Origin: Oerskovia jenensis
Lineage (GTDB): Bacteria; Actinomycetota; Actinomycetes; Actinomycetales; Cellulomonadaceae
Length of the DNA: 64,000 nt
Direction: 5' to 3'
Assembly: GCF_016907235.1 (NCBI RefSeq)
Contig: NZ_JAFBBO010000001.1
Location: 806,001-870,000 of the forward strand
This document shows, in pieces, positions 8,331 through 17,289 of the stretch. The position numbers and the translations under genes are program-made. The notes beneath the pieces are model-generated. The model saw nothing but the letters and a program-made list of their open reading frames with translations. It did no database searches and was not told where the DNA came from. The number at the start of each line of letters is the position of its first letter. Positions within the stretch are counted from its first letter, which is position 1.

Positions 8331-8478
8331 GCGTACTCCTCGAGATGGGTGTGAGGCGGGCCCGCTCGCAGGCCCGACGACGGCGCGCGCCCACGGCGCG
8401 CCTGGTCAAGATTGCCACGACTCGCCCGGGTGTTCCCCATCGAACCGGCCTGCGGTCACCCGCGGTCCAGGCTCGTGC

Positions 8479-9441
8479 TCACGCCGGGGCGAACACGATC
8501 ACCGGCTTGGCCTTGTGCTTGCCCTCGCGCACCACGTTCTCGACCAGCGCGACGAGCGACCCGTCGTCGCCGATCGCGGCCGTCGTGGCGTCCTGCGCGG
8601 ACGGGTCGATCCACTTGCCGTAGGAGAGCGCGGTGCGCTCCTCGGGTGTCAGGTCGCGCGCCGGGAACGTCGCGCGGGCCGCGTCGGCGAGCGGGAGCGT
8701 CGCGAGGACGCCGTCGCGCTCGACCTGCGCCTCGAGCTCGTCGAGCGTCGAGGCGCCGGACAGCACGTAGCCGCCCACGCGCGTGCGGCGCAGGGCCGTG
8801 AGGTGTCCCCCGACGCCGAGGTCCGCCCCCAGGTCGCGGCCGAGCGCCCGGATGTAGGTCCCCGAGGAGCACACGACCGTGACGTCGACGTCGAGCGCGG
8901 GCAGGTCGTCCGGCGCCACGGCCGGGACGGGCCGCACCTCGTGGACGTCGAAGCGCGAGATCGTCACGGGGCGGGCTGTGAGCTCGACCTGCTCGCCCGA
9001 GCGCACGAGCGCGTACGCGCGCTGCCCGTCGACCTTGATCGCGGACACCGAGCTCGGCACCTGCTCGATGGGACCGGTCAGGAGCGCGACGCCCGCGTCG
9101 ATCGCCTCGCGCGTCACAGCCGAGGCGTCCGCGCGCGAGGTGGTCTCGCCCTCGGCGTCGTCCGTGGTCGTGGCGGAGCCCAGCCGGATCGTCGCGGTGT
9201 ACTCCTTGTCCGCGCCCACGACGTACGTCAGGAGCTTGGTCGCGCGCCCGATCCCCAGGACGAGGACGCCCGTCGCCATGGGGTCGAGCGTGCCCGCGTG
9301 GCCGACCTTGCGGGTCCCCGCGAGCCGGCGCAGGCGAGCCACCACGTCGTGGCTCGTGAGCCCCTGGGGCTTGTCGACGATCACGAGGCCGTCGGGGGCG
9401 GTGGGGCGGCGCTCGCGCACCGGCTTCTGGTCGTGCGTCAT
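8479..9441 (-). CDS. truB: tRNA pseudouridine55 synthase
   Basis: 320 residues. Makes pseudouridine 55 in the T-loop of tRNAs. The catalytic motif HAGTLDPMATGVL places the nucleophile at Asp53; the KEYTATIRLG and SSGTYIRALGRDLG motifs of the TruB family are present. The C-terminal region (TPEERTALSYGKWI) is the actinobacterial TruB extension rather than a full PUA domain. The ATG at 9441 is chosen because translation of the same frame further upstream is low-complexity. In most actinobacteria truB follows rbfA closely; here a tetR/MFS pair separates them. Confidence 0.96.
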   Translation of the reverse strand: MTHDQKPVRERRPTAPDGLVIVDKPQGLTSHDVVARLRRLAGTRKVGHAGTLDPMATGVLVLGIGRATKLLTYVVGADKEYTATIRLGSATTTDDAEGETTSRADASAVTREAIDAGVALLTGPIEQVPSSVSAIKVDGQRAYALVRSGEQVELTARPVTISRFDVHEVRPVPAVAPDDLPALDVDVTVVCSSGTYIRALGRDLGADLGVGGHLTALRRTRVGGYVLSGASTLDELEAQVERDGVLATLPLADAARATFPARDLTPEERTALSYGKWIDPSAQDATTAAIGDDGSLVALVENVVREGKHKAKPVIVFAPA

Positions 9442-9508
9442 CGTGGTCCTCGTGCTCGGGGTCGGAAGGTGAGGGTCTGGGGGTGGGTCGACGGAGTGAG
9501 CGCCGGTC

Positions 9509-10219
9509 TCAGCGCCGGCCGGACTCCGGCCGCGGCGCGGCCCGGCCCTGGGCCTGGTCTGCGGCTCCCGGATCGGCGCCCGGTCCGCCGGACCCGTCCG
9601 CTGCCTGCGCGGCCGGGTCGACCGCGGGCAGCGCCTCGCCGAAGGCGCAGAGCATGAGCTCGGCCAGGCGCGGGTCGTCGCCGAAGTGCTCGGGGGCGCC
9701 GATCGCGAGCAGGGTGTTGAGCAGCATGCCCTGCGCGAGGAAGTCCCGGGCCTGTTCGAGCGTGCCGCCCGTGCGGTCCTGGTAGAGCTCGAAGATCTGG
9801 ACGAAGATCTCGCGCGACCGTGCTCCGAAGACCGGGTCCGCCCCGGCCGCGAAGCCGTGCATGAGGACGAGCAGGAGGTTGCGGTCGGCCAGGAGGCGGA
9901 CGTACGCCGCGCCGAGCTCGGCCGCTGCCTCAGGGCCGCGCGGCACCTCGGAGAAGGTCCCGACGATGCGGCGGCCGATGCGGTCGAACACCTCGGCGAA
10001 GAGCTCGTGCTTGGTGCCGAACATCCGCACGACGTAGGGCTGGGAGACTCCTGCGGCCCGGGCGACCTGGTCGGTGCTGGTCCCGGCGTACCCGCCCGCG
10101 GCGAACACCGCGGTCGCCGCGTCGAGGATCTGCTCTCGCCGCTCGTCGCGTGACATGCGGCGACCCGGTACCCCTGCGCCCGTGGCCGGGGACCGCTCGA
10201 AGCTCGGTGCGCTCTCCAT
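9509..10219 (-). CDS. TetR-family repressor of the adjacent MFS exporter
   Basis: 236 residues. The N-terminal HTH (about 24-70, from SRDERREQILDAATAVF to VVRMFGTKHELFAEVF) is typical TetR, followed by a helical ligand domain and a disordered Gly/Ala/Pro tail of about 35 residues. The gene is divergent from a 14-segment MFS transporter. The shared intergenic region contains a perfect palindrome that overlaps both promoters, so autorepression and repression of the pump are likely. The repressor's own promoter seems leaderless: TAACCT at 10227-10232 (reverse) followed by seven bases and the ATG. The inducer is unknown. Confidence 0.92.
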   Translation of the reverse strand: MESAPSFERSPATGAGVPGRRMSRDERREQILDAATAVFAAGGYAGTSTDQVARAAGVSQPYVVRMFGTKHELFAEVFDRIGRRIVGTFSEVPRGPEAAAELGAAYVRLLADRNLLLVLMHGFAAGADPVFGARSREIFVQIFELYQDRTGGTLEQARDFLAQGMLLNTLLAIGAPEHFGDDPRLAELMLCAFGEALPAVDPAAQAADGSGGPGADPGAADQAQGRAAPRPESGRR

Positions 10220-10220
10220 G

Positions 10221-10250
10221 TTGACAAGGTTATCAGTTGATAACTAGCGT
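10221..10250 (+). promoter_or_regulatory. MFS promoter with embedded TetR operator
   Basis: A -35 TTGACA (10221-10226) and a -10 TAGCGT (10245-10250) are separated by 18 bp. The spacer contains the perfect palindrome GTTATCA-GT-TGATAAC (10229-10244). On the other strand the same palindrome covers the likely -10 (TAACCT) of the repressor gene. AT content is far above the surroundings. GAGGAG lies a few bases before the MFS ATG at 10297. Confidence 0.75.
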
Positions 10251-10296
10251 CGGAGTCGTAGTAATCATCCGATGCTTACCGAACTGAGGAGTCGTC

Positions 10297-11823
10297 ATGT
10301 CCACGACCGCCCCACCCGATCGGCCACCGGCCGTCACGACCCCTGCCGGCGTGTCCTCCGACGTCGGCACGGGCACCGGCGGGCCCCTGCCCGCGGGCCT
10401 CACCACCGCGATCGACGACGTGCGCTCCCCCGCTGCGCGCCGCCGTCGGCCGCTCGCCCTGGTTCTTGTCGCAGCCTCGCTGCCCATGTTCATGGCCACG
10501 CTCGACAACCTCGTCGTCACGGGGGCCCTGCCCGTCATCGCCCGCGCGCTGCGGCCGAGCGTCGAGCAGCTCCAGTGGTTCGTCAACGCCTACACGCTCG
10601 CGTTCGCGACGCTCATGCTCGTCGCCGCGTCGCTCGGCGACCGGTTCGGGCGCCGACGCGTCTTCGTCGTCGGCATCGCGGTGTTCACGCTCGCGTCGGT
10701 CGCGTGCGCGCTCGCTGACACCCCCTCCGCACTCATCGTGGCCCGCGCGATCCAGGGCGCCGGCGCCGCCGCGATCATGCCGCTGTCCCTCGCCCTCATC
10801 GCCGACGCCGTCCCCCGGGCGCGGCGTGCGCTCGCGATCGGGATCTGGGGCGGCGTCTCGGGCCTGGGCGTCGCGCTCGGCCCGCTCGTGGGCGGGGCGG
10901 TCGTCGAGGGCATGAGCTGGGAGGCCATCTTCTGGATCAACGTGCCCGTCGCACTCGTCGCGGTCCCGCTCGTGTTCGTCGCGCTGCGGGAGTCGTTCGG
11001 TCGCCGCGGTCCGATCGACCTCCTCGGCCTCGCGCTCGCCGGGACCGGGGTCTTCGCGGGGGTCTGGGGCATCATCCGCGGCAACGAGGACGGCTGGACG
11101 TCCGCGGTCGTGCTCTCGCTGCTCGTCGGGTCGATCCTCCTCCTCGTGGGGTTCGTCGCGTGGGAGCGGCGCCTCGCTCGCCTCGGCGGCTCGCCGCTGG
11201 TCCCCCTGCGCCTGTTCCGCTCGCGCAGCTTCGCGGTCGCGAACGTGTCCGGCTTCGCGTTCTCGCTCGGCATGTTCGGCGCCGTCTTCCTGCTCATCCA
11301 GTACTTCCAGATCGCCGAGGGGCTCTCGCCCCTCGAGGCCGGCGTGCGGACCCTGCCGTGGACCGCGGCCCCCATGCTCGTCGCGCCGCTCGCGGGCATG
11401 CTCGCGCCCCGGCTGGGGATCCGGACGCTCCTGGTCACGGGCCTCACCCTCCAGACGCTCGCGCTCGCGTGGCTCGCGATCGTGTCCTCGGGCGCGACGT
11501 ACGCCGAGCTCGTCCCGGCCTTCGTGCTCGCCGGGATCGGCATGGGCTTGACGTTCGCACCGAGCGCCACCGCGGTCCTGGTCGACATGGACGAGTCCGA
11601 CAACGCGACCGCGAGCTCGACCAACTCGACGCTGCGCGAGATCGGCGTGGCCCTGGGCGTGGCGGTGCTGGTCGCCGTCTTCCAAGCGGCCGGTGGGGCC
11701 CTGACCCCGGAGCTGTTCACGGAGGGCCTGCCGGCGGCGCTGTGGGTCGGCGCGGCGAGCGTGGGACTCGGCGCGGTCGCGGCGACGTTCCTCCCGCGCC
11801 GCTCCGCCCGCCCGACGGCGTAG
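10297..11823 (+). CDS. MFS drug exporter, DHA2 (EmrB/QacA) family
   Basis: 508 residues. A hydrophilic N-terminus of about 50 residues precedes roughly 14 membrane segments. Family landmarks are MATLDNLVVTGALP in segment 1 (motif D1), LGDRFGRRRVFVVG (motif A) and GLGVALGPLVGG (motif C of drug antiporters). Proton-driven export of hydrophobic compounds is expected; the substrate is unknown. It is divergent from its TetR repressor and controlled by the operator at 10229-10244. The gene ends at a strong bidirectional terminator facing rbfA. The pair interrupts the rbfA-truB neighbourhood. Confidence 0.93.
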   Translation: MSTTAPPDRPPAVTTPAGVSSDVGTGTGGPLPAGLTTAIDDVRSPAARRRRPLALVLVAASLPMFMATLDNLVVTGALPVIARALRPSVEQLQWFVNAYTLAFATLMLVAASLGDRFGRRRVFVVGIAVFTLASVACALADTPSALIVARAIQGAGAAAIMPLSLALIADAVPRARRALAIGIWGGVSGLGVALGPLVGGAVVEGMSWEAIFWINVPVALVAVPLVFVALRESFGRRGPIDLLGLALAGTGVFAGVWGIIRGNEDGWTSAVVLSLLVGSILLLVGFVAWERRLARLGGSPLVPLRLFRSRSFAVANVSGFAFSLGMFGAVFLLIQYFQIAEGLSPLEAGVRTLPWTAAPMLVAPLAGMLAPRLGIRTLLVTGLTLQTLALAWLAIVSSGATYAELVPAFVLAGIGMGLTFAPSATAVLVDMDESDNATASSTNSTLREIGVALGVAVLVAVFQAAGGALTPELFTEGLPAALWVGAASVGLGAVAATFLPRRSARPTA

Positions 11824-11943
11824 CCCACCTCGCCGGCACGGGTCCGGTCCGGCGCCGGGTCCTGGACCCGTCGGACCAGACCCGGGTCGGGTTCCCCCGG
11901 ACCCGGGTCCGTGACCGGGACCCGAACCGGGACCGGGACAGCA

Positions 11944-11974
11944 GAACGGCCGGTCCCCTGAGGGGACCGGCCGT
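11944..11974. terminator. Bidirectional terminator between MFS gene and rbfA
   Basis: Perfect 14-bp arms, 11944-11957 and 11961-11974, around loop TGA. TTCGTGTG follows on the plus strand. The preceding 11838-11940 is filled with GGGTCC/GGACCC palindromes and no gene. Confidence 0.8.
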
Positions 11975-12031
11975 TCGTGTGCTCGTGGTGCAGCACCCAC
12001 CCGATCGCTCGGCCGGGTGCGCGGCTCGCCG

Positions 12032-12508
12032 TCAGGCGGGCGCGACCTCGTCGGAGTCCGTGGACCCGTCTGCCTCGGTCGCGTCCTCCGCGGAGGGCTT
12101 CTTGTACGGGTCGGCATCGCCGGCGTACGTGGCCTTCTCGCGCAGCGCGGCGAGCTCGGCATCGCGACGTGCTGCCTCGTGGAGGGCGACGTCGAGGTGG
12201 GCCGCGGTGTCGGGCACCGAGTCGAGGTGGAACTCGAGGGTCGGCGTGAGCCGGATCCCCGTCTGCTTGCCGACCTCGGAACGGATGATGCCCTTGGCGC
12301 TCTCGAGCGCCGCGGCGGTCCCTGCCCGCTCCTCGTCGTCGCCGTAGACCGTGTAGAACACCGAGGCGTTCTGCAGGTCACCGGTCACGCGCACGTCGGT
12401 GATGGTCACGAACCCCAGACGGGGGTCCTTGATCCGGGTGTCGAGCATCTGCGCCACGATGACCTTGATGCGGTCAGCGAGCTTCCGAGCCCTGGGCTTG
12501 TCGACCAT
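12032..12508 (-). CDS. rbfA: Ribosome-binding factor A
   Basis: 158 residues. A small KH-type factor that binds the 30S subunit during 16S rRNA 5'-end maturation and cold adaptation. The N-terminal motif [16 protein letters not shown] and the conserved [24 protein letters not shown] are clear. The C-terminal 40 residues are acidic and unconserved ([16 protein letters not shown]), common in actinobacterial RbfA. It lies downstream of infB but is separated from it by a 183-bp spacer with a long inverted repeat, so it may have its own promoter or depend on read-through. Confidence 0.96.
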   Translation of the reverse strand: MVDKPRARKLADRIKVIVAQMLDTRIKDPRLGFVTITDVRVTGDLQNASVFYTVYGDDEERAGTAAALESAKGIIRSEVGKQTGIRLTPTLEFHLDSVPDTAAHLDVALHEAARRDAELAALREKATYAGDADPYKKPSAEDATEADGSTDSDEVAPA

Positions 12509-12584
12509 GGTCCAGTCCTTTCATCAGGTGTGGCCCTCCGACAACAGTTCTCGGTAGGCCACCATTCAGGCCGTGAAGACGATC

Positions 12585-12683
12585 AACGCCTCGCCGGACG
12601 GTGGGGTGGGTCGTGGTGGGTCTGGCTGGCGGCCGAGGAACGAGGCCGCCTGGTAGACCCACCCCACCGTCCGGCGAGGCGTT
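12585..12683 (-). repeat. 28-bp perfect inverted repeat with nested hairpin after infB
   Basis: Arms 12585-12612 and 12656-12683 are exact reverse complements over 28 bases. The 43-base interior contains a second hairpin, GGCGGCC/GGCCGCC (about 12629-12635 and 12643-12649). It begins eight bases after the infB stop, so it is placed like a terminator or processing site between infB and rbfA. No clear U-run follows. The stem is far longer than the other terminators' minimum, and a small mobile palindrome is also possible. Confidence 0.75.
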
Positions 12684-12691
12684 ACGAGAGA

Positions 12692-15613
12692 TCAGCTACG
12701 CGGCTTCTCCCGCATCTCGAACGTCGCGATCGTGTCGCCGACCTGCAGGTCGTTGAACGACCCGAGACCGATACCGCACTCGAAGCCCTCACGGACCTCC
12801 GTGGCGTCGTCCTTGAAGCGCTTGAGCGACTCGACCGTGAGGTTGTCGCCCACGACGGTGCCTCCGCGCAGGACTCGTGCCTTGGTGTTCCGTCGGATCT
12901 CGCCCGAGCGGACGATCGAACCGGCGATGTTCCCGAACTTGGAGGAACGGAAGACCTCGCGGATCTCGGCGGTGCCGAGCTGCGCCTCTTCGTACTCGGG
13001 CTTGAGCATGCCCTTGAGTGCAGCCTCGACGTCGTCGATCGCCTGGTAGATGATCGAGTAGAACCGGACGTCGACGCCTTCGCGCTCCGCCAGTGCCTCG
13101 ACGCGCTCGCCGTACTTGACGTTGAACCCGATGATGATCGCGTTGTCCACGGTCGCCAGGTTGACGTCGTTCTGGGTGATCGCACCGACGCCGCGGTGGA
13201 TGATGCGCAGCTGGACCTCGTCGCCGACGTTGATCTGCAGCAGCGCGTCCTCGAGTGCTTCGACAGCACCGGAGACGTCGCCCTTGAGGACCAGGTTGAG
13301 GGTCTCGACCTTGCCCTGCTCGAGCGCCTGGGCGAAGTCCTCGAGGCTGACGCGCTTGCGACGCTTGGCCAGGAGGGCTGCACGCTCGGCGGCCTCGCGC
13401 TTCTCGGCGATCTGACGGGCGGTGCGCTCGTCGGGCGCCACGAGGAACGTGTCACCGGCGCTGGGCACGGACGCGAGCCCGAGCACCATCACGGGGCGGG
13501 CAGGGCCTGCCTCGGTGACGTTGTTGCCGTGCTCGTCGAACATCGCACGGACACGTCCGTGAGCGGTGCCCGCGACGATCGCGTCCCCGACGTGGAGCGT
13601 GCCGGACTGGACCAGGACGGTCGCGACGGCGCCGCGGCCCTTGTCGAGGTTCGCCTCGATGGCGACGCCTCGTGCGTCCTTGTCCGGGTTGGCGCGCAGG
13701 TCGAGCGAGGCGTCCGCCGTGAGGAGGACGGCCTCGAGGAGCGCGTCGATGCCCTGGTTCTGCTTGGCGGACACGTCGACGAACATGGTGTCGCCGCCGT
13801 ACTCCTCGGCCACCAGGTTGTACTCGGTGAGCTGCTGGCGGATCTTGGCGGGGTTGGCCCCTTCCTTGTCCACCTTGTTGACCGCGACGACGATCGGCAC
13901 GCCGGCCGACTGCGCGTGGTTGAGCGCCTCGACCGTCTGCGGCATGACGCCGTCGTCGGCCGCGACCACGAGGATCGCGATGTCGGTCACCTGGGCACCA
14001 CGAGCACGCATGGCGGTGAACGCCTCGTGACCCGGGGTGTCGATGAAGGTGATGGGACGGTCGACACCCTCGTGCACGTGACGGACCTGGTAAGCACCGA
14101 TGTGCTGCGTGATGCCGCCGGCCTCGCCGGAGATGACGTCGGTCTGACGGATCGCGTCGAGCAGTCGCGTCTTACCGTGGTCGACGTGGCCCATGACCGT
14201 GACGACGGGCGGACGGGCCTGGAGCTCGTCGTCGCCCTCGCCCTCGAGCTCGGCGTCCAGGTCGATGTCGAAGGCACCGAGGAGCTCGCGGTCCTCTTCC
14301 TCCGCCGAGACCATCTCGATGACGTACCCGAGCTCCGCGGCGAGCGAACCGAACGTGTCCTCGTCGAGGGACTGCGTGGCGGTCGCCATCTCACCGAGGT
14401 GGAACAGCACCGTCACGAGGCTCGCGGGGTTCGCGTCGATCTTGTCGGCGAAGTCGTTGAGCGAGGAGCCGTGACGCAGACGCACGACGGTCGAGCCGTT
14501 CCCGCGGGGAACCTGCACGCCACCCAGCGAGGGGGCCTGCATCTGCTCGAACTCCTGGCGCTTCGCCCGCTTGGACTTGCGCCCGCGGACGGGGCGCCCT
14601 CCTGCACGACCGAACGCACCCTGGGTGCTGCCACGACCGGCACCGCCGCGACCGCCGCCACCGGGGCGACCGGCGAAACCGCCGCCACCACCGGGAGCGC
14701 CACCGCCACCGGGGCCACCGCCGGCGCCACCGGGACGACCGGCGAAGCCGCCGCGACCGCCACCGGCGCCGCCTGCGCCGCCACCCGGACGACCGCCGGG
14801 AGCGGGCCGGTCACCGGGGCGACCGATCGAGGTACGACCGGGCATCATGCCCGGGTTGGGACGGGGACCGCCGGGGCGCGGTGCGGGGCGGGGACCACCG
14901 GGACGGGGTCCGCCGGAACGCTCCGTGCTGCCTGCTGCGGGGTTCGCGTTGGCCGCGGGGTCCGCGGCACGCTCCGGACGCGCACCGGGTCGGGGCATGC
15001 CCTGGCTCGAGGCGAACGGGTTGTTGCCCGGGCGCGGGGAGCCGGAACGCGGCATGCCCTGGCTCGAGGCGAACGGGTTGTTGCCCGGGCGCGGGGCACC
15101 GGGACGTGCGCCGCCACCAGCACCGCCGGGGCGGGCTGCTGCGGGGCGCGGGCCGGGCGCGGGGGCGTTGCCGCCACCTGCCGGCTTGGGCGACCCCGAC
15201 GGCTTGCGCTCGGCTGCCGGCGCGGGGGCCGGTGCTGCGGGCTTCTTGGCCTCGGCGGCGGGCTCGACGAACGCGGGGCTCGCCGGTGCCTCCTTGGCGG
15301 GGGCCGGCGCGGGCGCCTTGGGTGCGGCGGGCGCGGGGGCAGCCGGTGCGGGCGCAGCAGGCGCCGGAGCGGCCTCTGCGGCGGGCGCGGGCTTGGGCGC
15401 TGCCGGACGTGCCGGTGCCGGCTTGGCGGGAGCGCTTGCGCTCTCCGCACCACCACCGGCCGGGAAGGTGTCGCGCAGCTTGCGGACGACCGGCGGTTCG
15501 ATGGTCGAGGATGCCGAGCGGACGAACTCACCGAGTTCCGTCAGCTTGGTCATGATGGTCTTGCTCTCCACCCCGAGCTCCTTAGCGAGCTCGTAGACGC
15601 GGACCTTTGCCAC
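12692..15613 (-). CDS. infB: Translation initiation factor IF-2
   Basis: 973 residues. GTPase that brings initiator fMet-tRNA to the ribosome. The N-terminal IF2_N segment ([19 protein letters not shown]) is followed by about 370 residues rich in Ala, Pro and Gly. The conserved part then starts: G1 GHVDHGKT near 475-482, DTPGHE near 522 and NKVD near 578, then domains II-IV. The GTG at 15613 (VAKVRVYEL) is chosen because AGGAGA stands five bases before it. The linker includes a duplicated 19-residue unit. Upstream lies a 220-bp leader after ylxR with tandem repeats, so infB may have its own regulation. Confidence 0.97.
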   Translation of the reverse strand: MAKVRVYELAKELGVESKTIMTKLTELGEFVRSASSTIEPPVVRKLRDTFPAGGGAESASAPAKPAPARPAAPKPAPAAEAAPAPAAPAPAAPAPAAPKAPAPAPAKEAPASPAFVEPAAEAKKPAAPAPAPAAERKPSGSPKPAGGGNAPAPGPRPAAARPGGAGGGARPGAPRPGNNPFASSQGMPRSGSPRPGNNPFASSQGMPRPGARPERAADPAANANPAAGSTERSGGPRPGGPRPAPRPGGPRPNPGMMPGRTSIGRPGDRPAPGGRPGGGAGGAGGGRGGFAGRPGGAGGGPGGGGAPGGGGGFAGRPGGGGRGGAGRGSTQGAFGRAGGRPVRGRKSKRAKRQEFEQMQAPSLGGVQVPRGNGSTVVRLRHGSSLNDFADKIDANPASLVTVLFHLGEMATATQSLDEDTFGSLAAELGYVIEMVSAEEEDRELLGAFDIDLDAELEGEGDDELQARPPVVTVMGHVDHGKTRLLDAIRQTDVISGEAGGITQHIGAYQVRHVHEGVDRPITFIDTPGHEAFTAMRARGAQVTDIAILVVAADDGVMPQTVEALNHAQSAGVPIVVAVNKVDKEGANPAKIRQQLTEYNLVAEEYGGDTMFVDVSAKQNQGIDALLEAVLLTADASLDLRANPDKDARGVAIEANLDKGRGAVATVLVQSGTLHVGDAIVAGTAHGRVRAMFDEHGNNVTEAGPARPVMVLGLASVPSAGDTFLVAPDERTARQIAEKREAAERAALLAKRRKRVSLEDFAQALEQGKVETLNLVLKGDVSGAVEALEDALLQINVGDEVQLRIIHRGVGAITQNDVNLATVDNAIIIGFNVKYGERVEALAEREGVDVRFYSIIYQAIDDVEAALKGMLKPEYEEAQLGTAEIREVFRSSKFGNIAGSIVRSGEIRRNTKARVLRGGTVVGDNLTVESLKRFKDDATEVREGFECGIGLGSFNDLQVGDTIATFEMREKPRS
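14994..15096 (-). repeat. Tandem 57-bp repeat within infB
   Basis: A 46-base identical sequence occurs at 14994-15039 and again at 15051-15096, period 57 bp (19 codons). It encodes two copies of the unit containing [14 protein letters not shown] in the IF-2 linker. Identity at DNA level suggests a recent in-frame duplication. Confidence 0.9.
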
Positions 15614-15660
15614 AACTCTCCTGTCTCGGCCCACCCGAAACAGGGAGGACCGTCTTTAGT

Positions 15661-15831
15661 GCTGGGTGCTCATCGCTGGGTACTCATCGGGTGCCCATCG
15701 GCTTCTAACCCGCTTCCTTGTCGACGATTCGTGCGGTGTTCGTGCGGTACTGGCGCGGTTCGACCTGCGCGGCGCGAGGTGCGCCGCCGGCCGGGACCGC
15801 CGACTGACGATGACTGGCGATGACTGACGAC
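15661..15831. repeat. Three short tandem repeats in the infB leader
   Basis: Between ylxR and infB there are three unrelated tandem arrays. A 14-bp unit (GCTGGGTRCTCATC) lies at 15661-15688 with a shorter third copy to about 15699. An 11-bp unit (TTCGTGCGGTR) is doubled at 15728-15749. A 10-bp unit (GACTGRCGAY) is tripled at 15802-15831. No gene fits in this 220-bp stretch, which is the 5' leader of infB on the minus strand. Confidence 0.8.
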
Positions 15832-15834
15832 AGG

Positions 15835-16173
15835 TCAGTCCTCTCGGTCGAGACGGGCTCGGGCTCCGGCGAGATCCACGGGACCTGCGAGACGCAGGGC
15901 CCGGGGAAAGGCTCGTCGACGCTCGGCCAGCTCGAAGCAACGCCGAGCATCGTGGAGCCAGGCGCCGCGCCCCGGGAGCGACCGGCCGACGTCGACGACG
16001 AGCCGAGGCTCTGGGACGTCGTCCTGGTCCACCACGAAGCGGAGAAGAACGGACCGTAGGTCACGTTCCCGGCAACCGACGCACGTTCGAACGGGCGCGT
16101 GAGCGCCTGAAGGGTCGTGTGGCGGTGTCCGGACTCGTGGCCCAGTCAGGGACAGTCTAGCGCGCCCGCTCAC
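15835..16173 (-). CDS. YlxR (DUF448) nucleic-acid-binding protein
   Basis: 112 residues. The family signature RTCVGCRERD is followed by LLRFVV and the GRGAWLHDARRCFELAERRRAF motif of YlxR/RnpM-type proteins, reported to bind RNA and modulate RNase P or transcription. It sits in its standard place between nusA and infB. The only canonical start is GTG 16173, six bases after the nusA stop, giving an N-terminus of about 28 non-conserved residues; a shorter product is possible. Probably co-translated with nusA. Confidence 0.9.
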   Translation of the reverse strand: MSGRARLSLTGPRVRTPPHDPSGAHAPVRTCVGCRERDLRSVLLRFVVDQDDVPEPRLVVDVGRSLPGRGAWLHDARRCFELAERRRAFPRALRLAGPVDLAGARARLDRED

Positions 16174-16179
16174 CTGGTG

Positions 16180-17286
16180 TTACCCGTTTCCGCCATCAGC
16201 GCCCGGTCCGTCCCCCTCGCCCGGGGCCCCGGCCGTACGCGTGGCGTGCGGACCGGCGTGGTCGCCCTCGTCGGAGCGGATGTCGATGCGCCACCCCGTG
16301 AGCTTCGCGGCGAGCCGGGCATTCTGCCCTTCCTTGCCGATCGCGAGGGAGAGCTGGAAGTCCGGCACGACCACACGGGCGGCGCGAGCCTCGGCGTCCA
16401 CGACGGTGACCGACGTCACACGAGCCGGTGACAGTGCGCTGGCCACGAAAGCGGCCGGGTCGTCGCTGAAGTCGACGATGTCGATCTTCTCGCCGTGGAG
16501 CTCGGCCATGACCGCGCGGACACGGGCACCCATGGGTCCGATGCAGGCGCCCTTGGCGTTGAGCCCCGCGACGCGCGAGCGCACCGCGACCTTCGACCGG
16601 TGGCCGGCCTCACGGGCGATCGCCATGATCTCGACCGAGCCGTCCGCCACCTCCGGCACCTCGAGCTCGAACAGCTTGCGCACGAGGTTGGGGTGGGTCC
16701 GGCTCAGCGTGATCTGGGGACCCTTCATGCCGCGCGCCACGTCCAGGACGTAGGCGCGCAGACGCTCACCGTGGACGTAGTCCTCGGTCGGCACCTGCTC
16801 GTGCGGCGGCAGGAGCGCCTCGGTGCCCCCGACGTCGACGAGGACCATGCGCGGGTCGTTGCCCTGCTGGATGATGCCCGCCAGGACCTCCCCCTCCTTG
16901 CCGCGGAAGGTGCCGAGGATCTGGTCGTCCTCGGCGTCGCGCAGCCGCTGCACGATGACCTGGCGCGCGGTCGCGGTCGCGATGCGGCCGAAGTCCTTGG
17001 GCGTGTGGTCGAACTCGGGCCCGAACACCGGGGCCCGGTAACGCCGGACGGGCTCGCCGTCCTCGTCGAGCTCGGGCTCCTCGTCCTCCTCGGCCGGGAG
17101 CTCCTCGCGGGCCCAGACCGTGACGTGGCCCGAGCGGCGCTCGAGCTCGACCCGTGCGCGCGCGTAGGCGTCAGGGGTCCGGTGGTAGGCGGAGAGCAGT
17201 GCCTGCTCGATCGCCGCCACCAGGATGTCGAGGCTGATGTCCTTCTCGCGCTCCAGCAGGCGCAGCGCGCTCATGTCGATGTCCAT
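16180..17286 (-). CDS. nusA: Transcription termination/antitermination factor NusA
   Basis: 368 residues. RNA polymerase-binding N-terminal domain ([19 protein letters not shown]), an S1 domain around 130-200 ([11 protein letters not shown] through [16 protein letters not shown]), then two KH domains ([18 protein letters not shown] and [19 protein letters not shown]). Like other actinobacterial NusA it lacks the C-terminal acidic repeats of E. coli. The short Gly-rich tail is variable. It starts three bases after the rimP stop and is followed closely by ylxR: operon rimP-nusA-ylxR-infB. Confidence 0.97.
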   Translation of the reverse strand: MDIDMSALRLLEREKDISLDILVAAIEQALLSAYHRTPDAYARARVELERRSGHVTVWAREELPAEEDEEPELDEDGEPVRRYRAPVFGPEFDHTPKDFGRIATATARQVIVQRLRDAEDDQILGTFRGKEGEVLAGIIQQGNDPRMVLVDVGGTEALLPPHEQVPTEDYVHGERLRAYVLDVARGMKGPQITLSRTHPNLVRKLFELEVPEVADGSVEIMAIAREAGHRSKVAVRSRVAGLNAKGACIGPMGARVRAVMAELHGEKIDIVDFSDDPAAFVASALSPARVTSVTVVDAEARAARVVVPDFQLSLAIGKEGQNARLAAKLTGWRIDIRSDEGDHAGPHATRTAGAPGEGDGPGADGGNG

Positions 17287-17289
17287 CGA

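Noticed and set aside
7284-8478. FMN riboswitch upstream of ribF
   Set aside because: The 148-bp truB-ribF gap lacks the AGGGUGAAAUUC-like conserved blocks.
12017-15823. A 1268-codon open frame on the plus strand with Thr/Gly/Ala repeats
   Set aside because: It is exactly antisense to infB; the infB product has all IF-2 motifs, and the plus frame is open only because of the GC bias at third positions.
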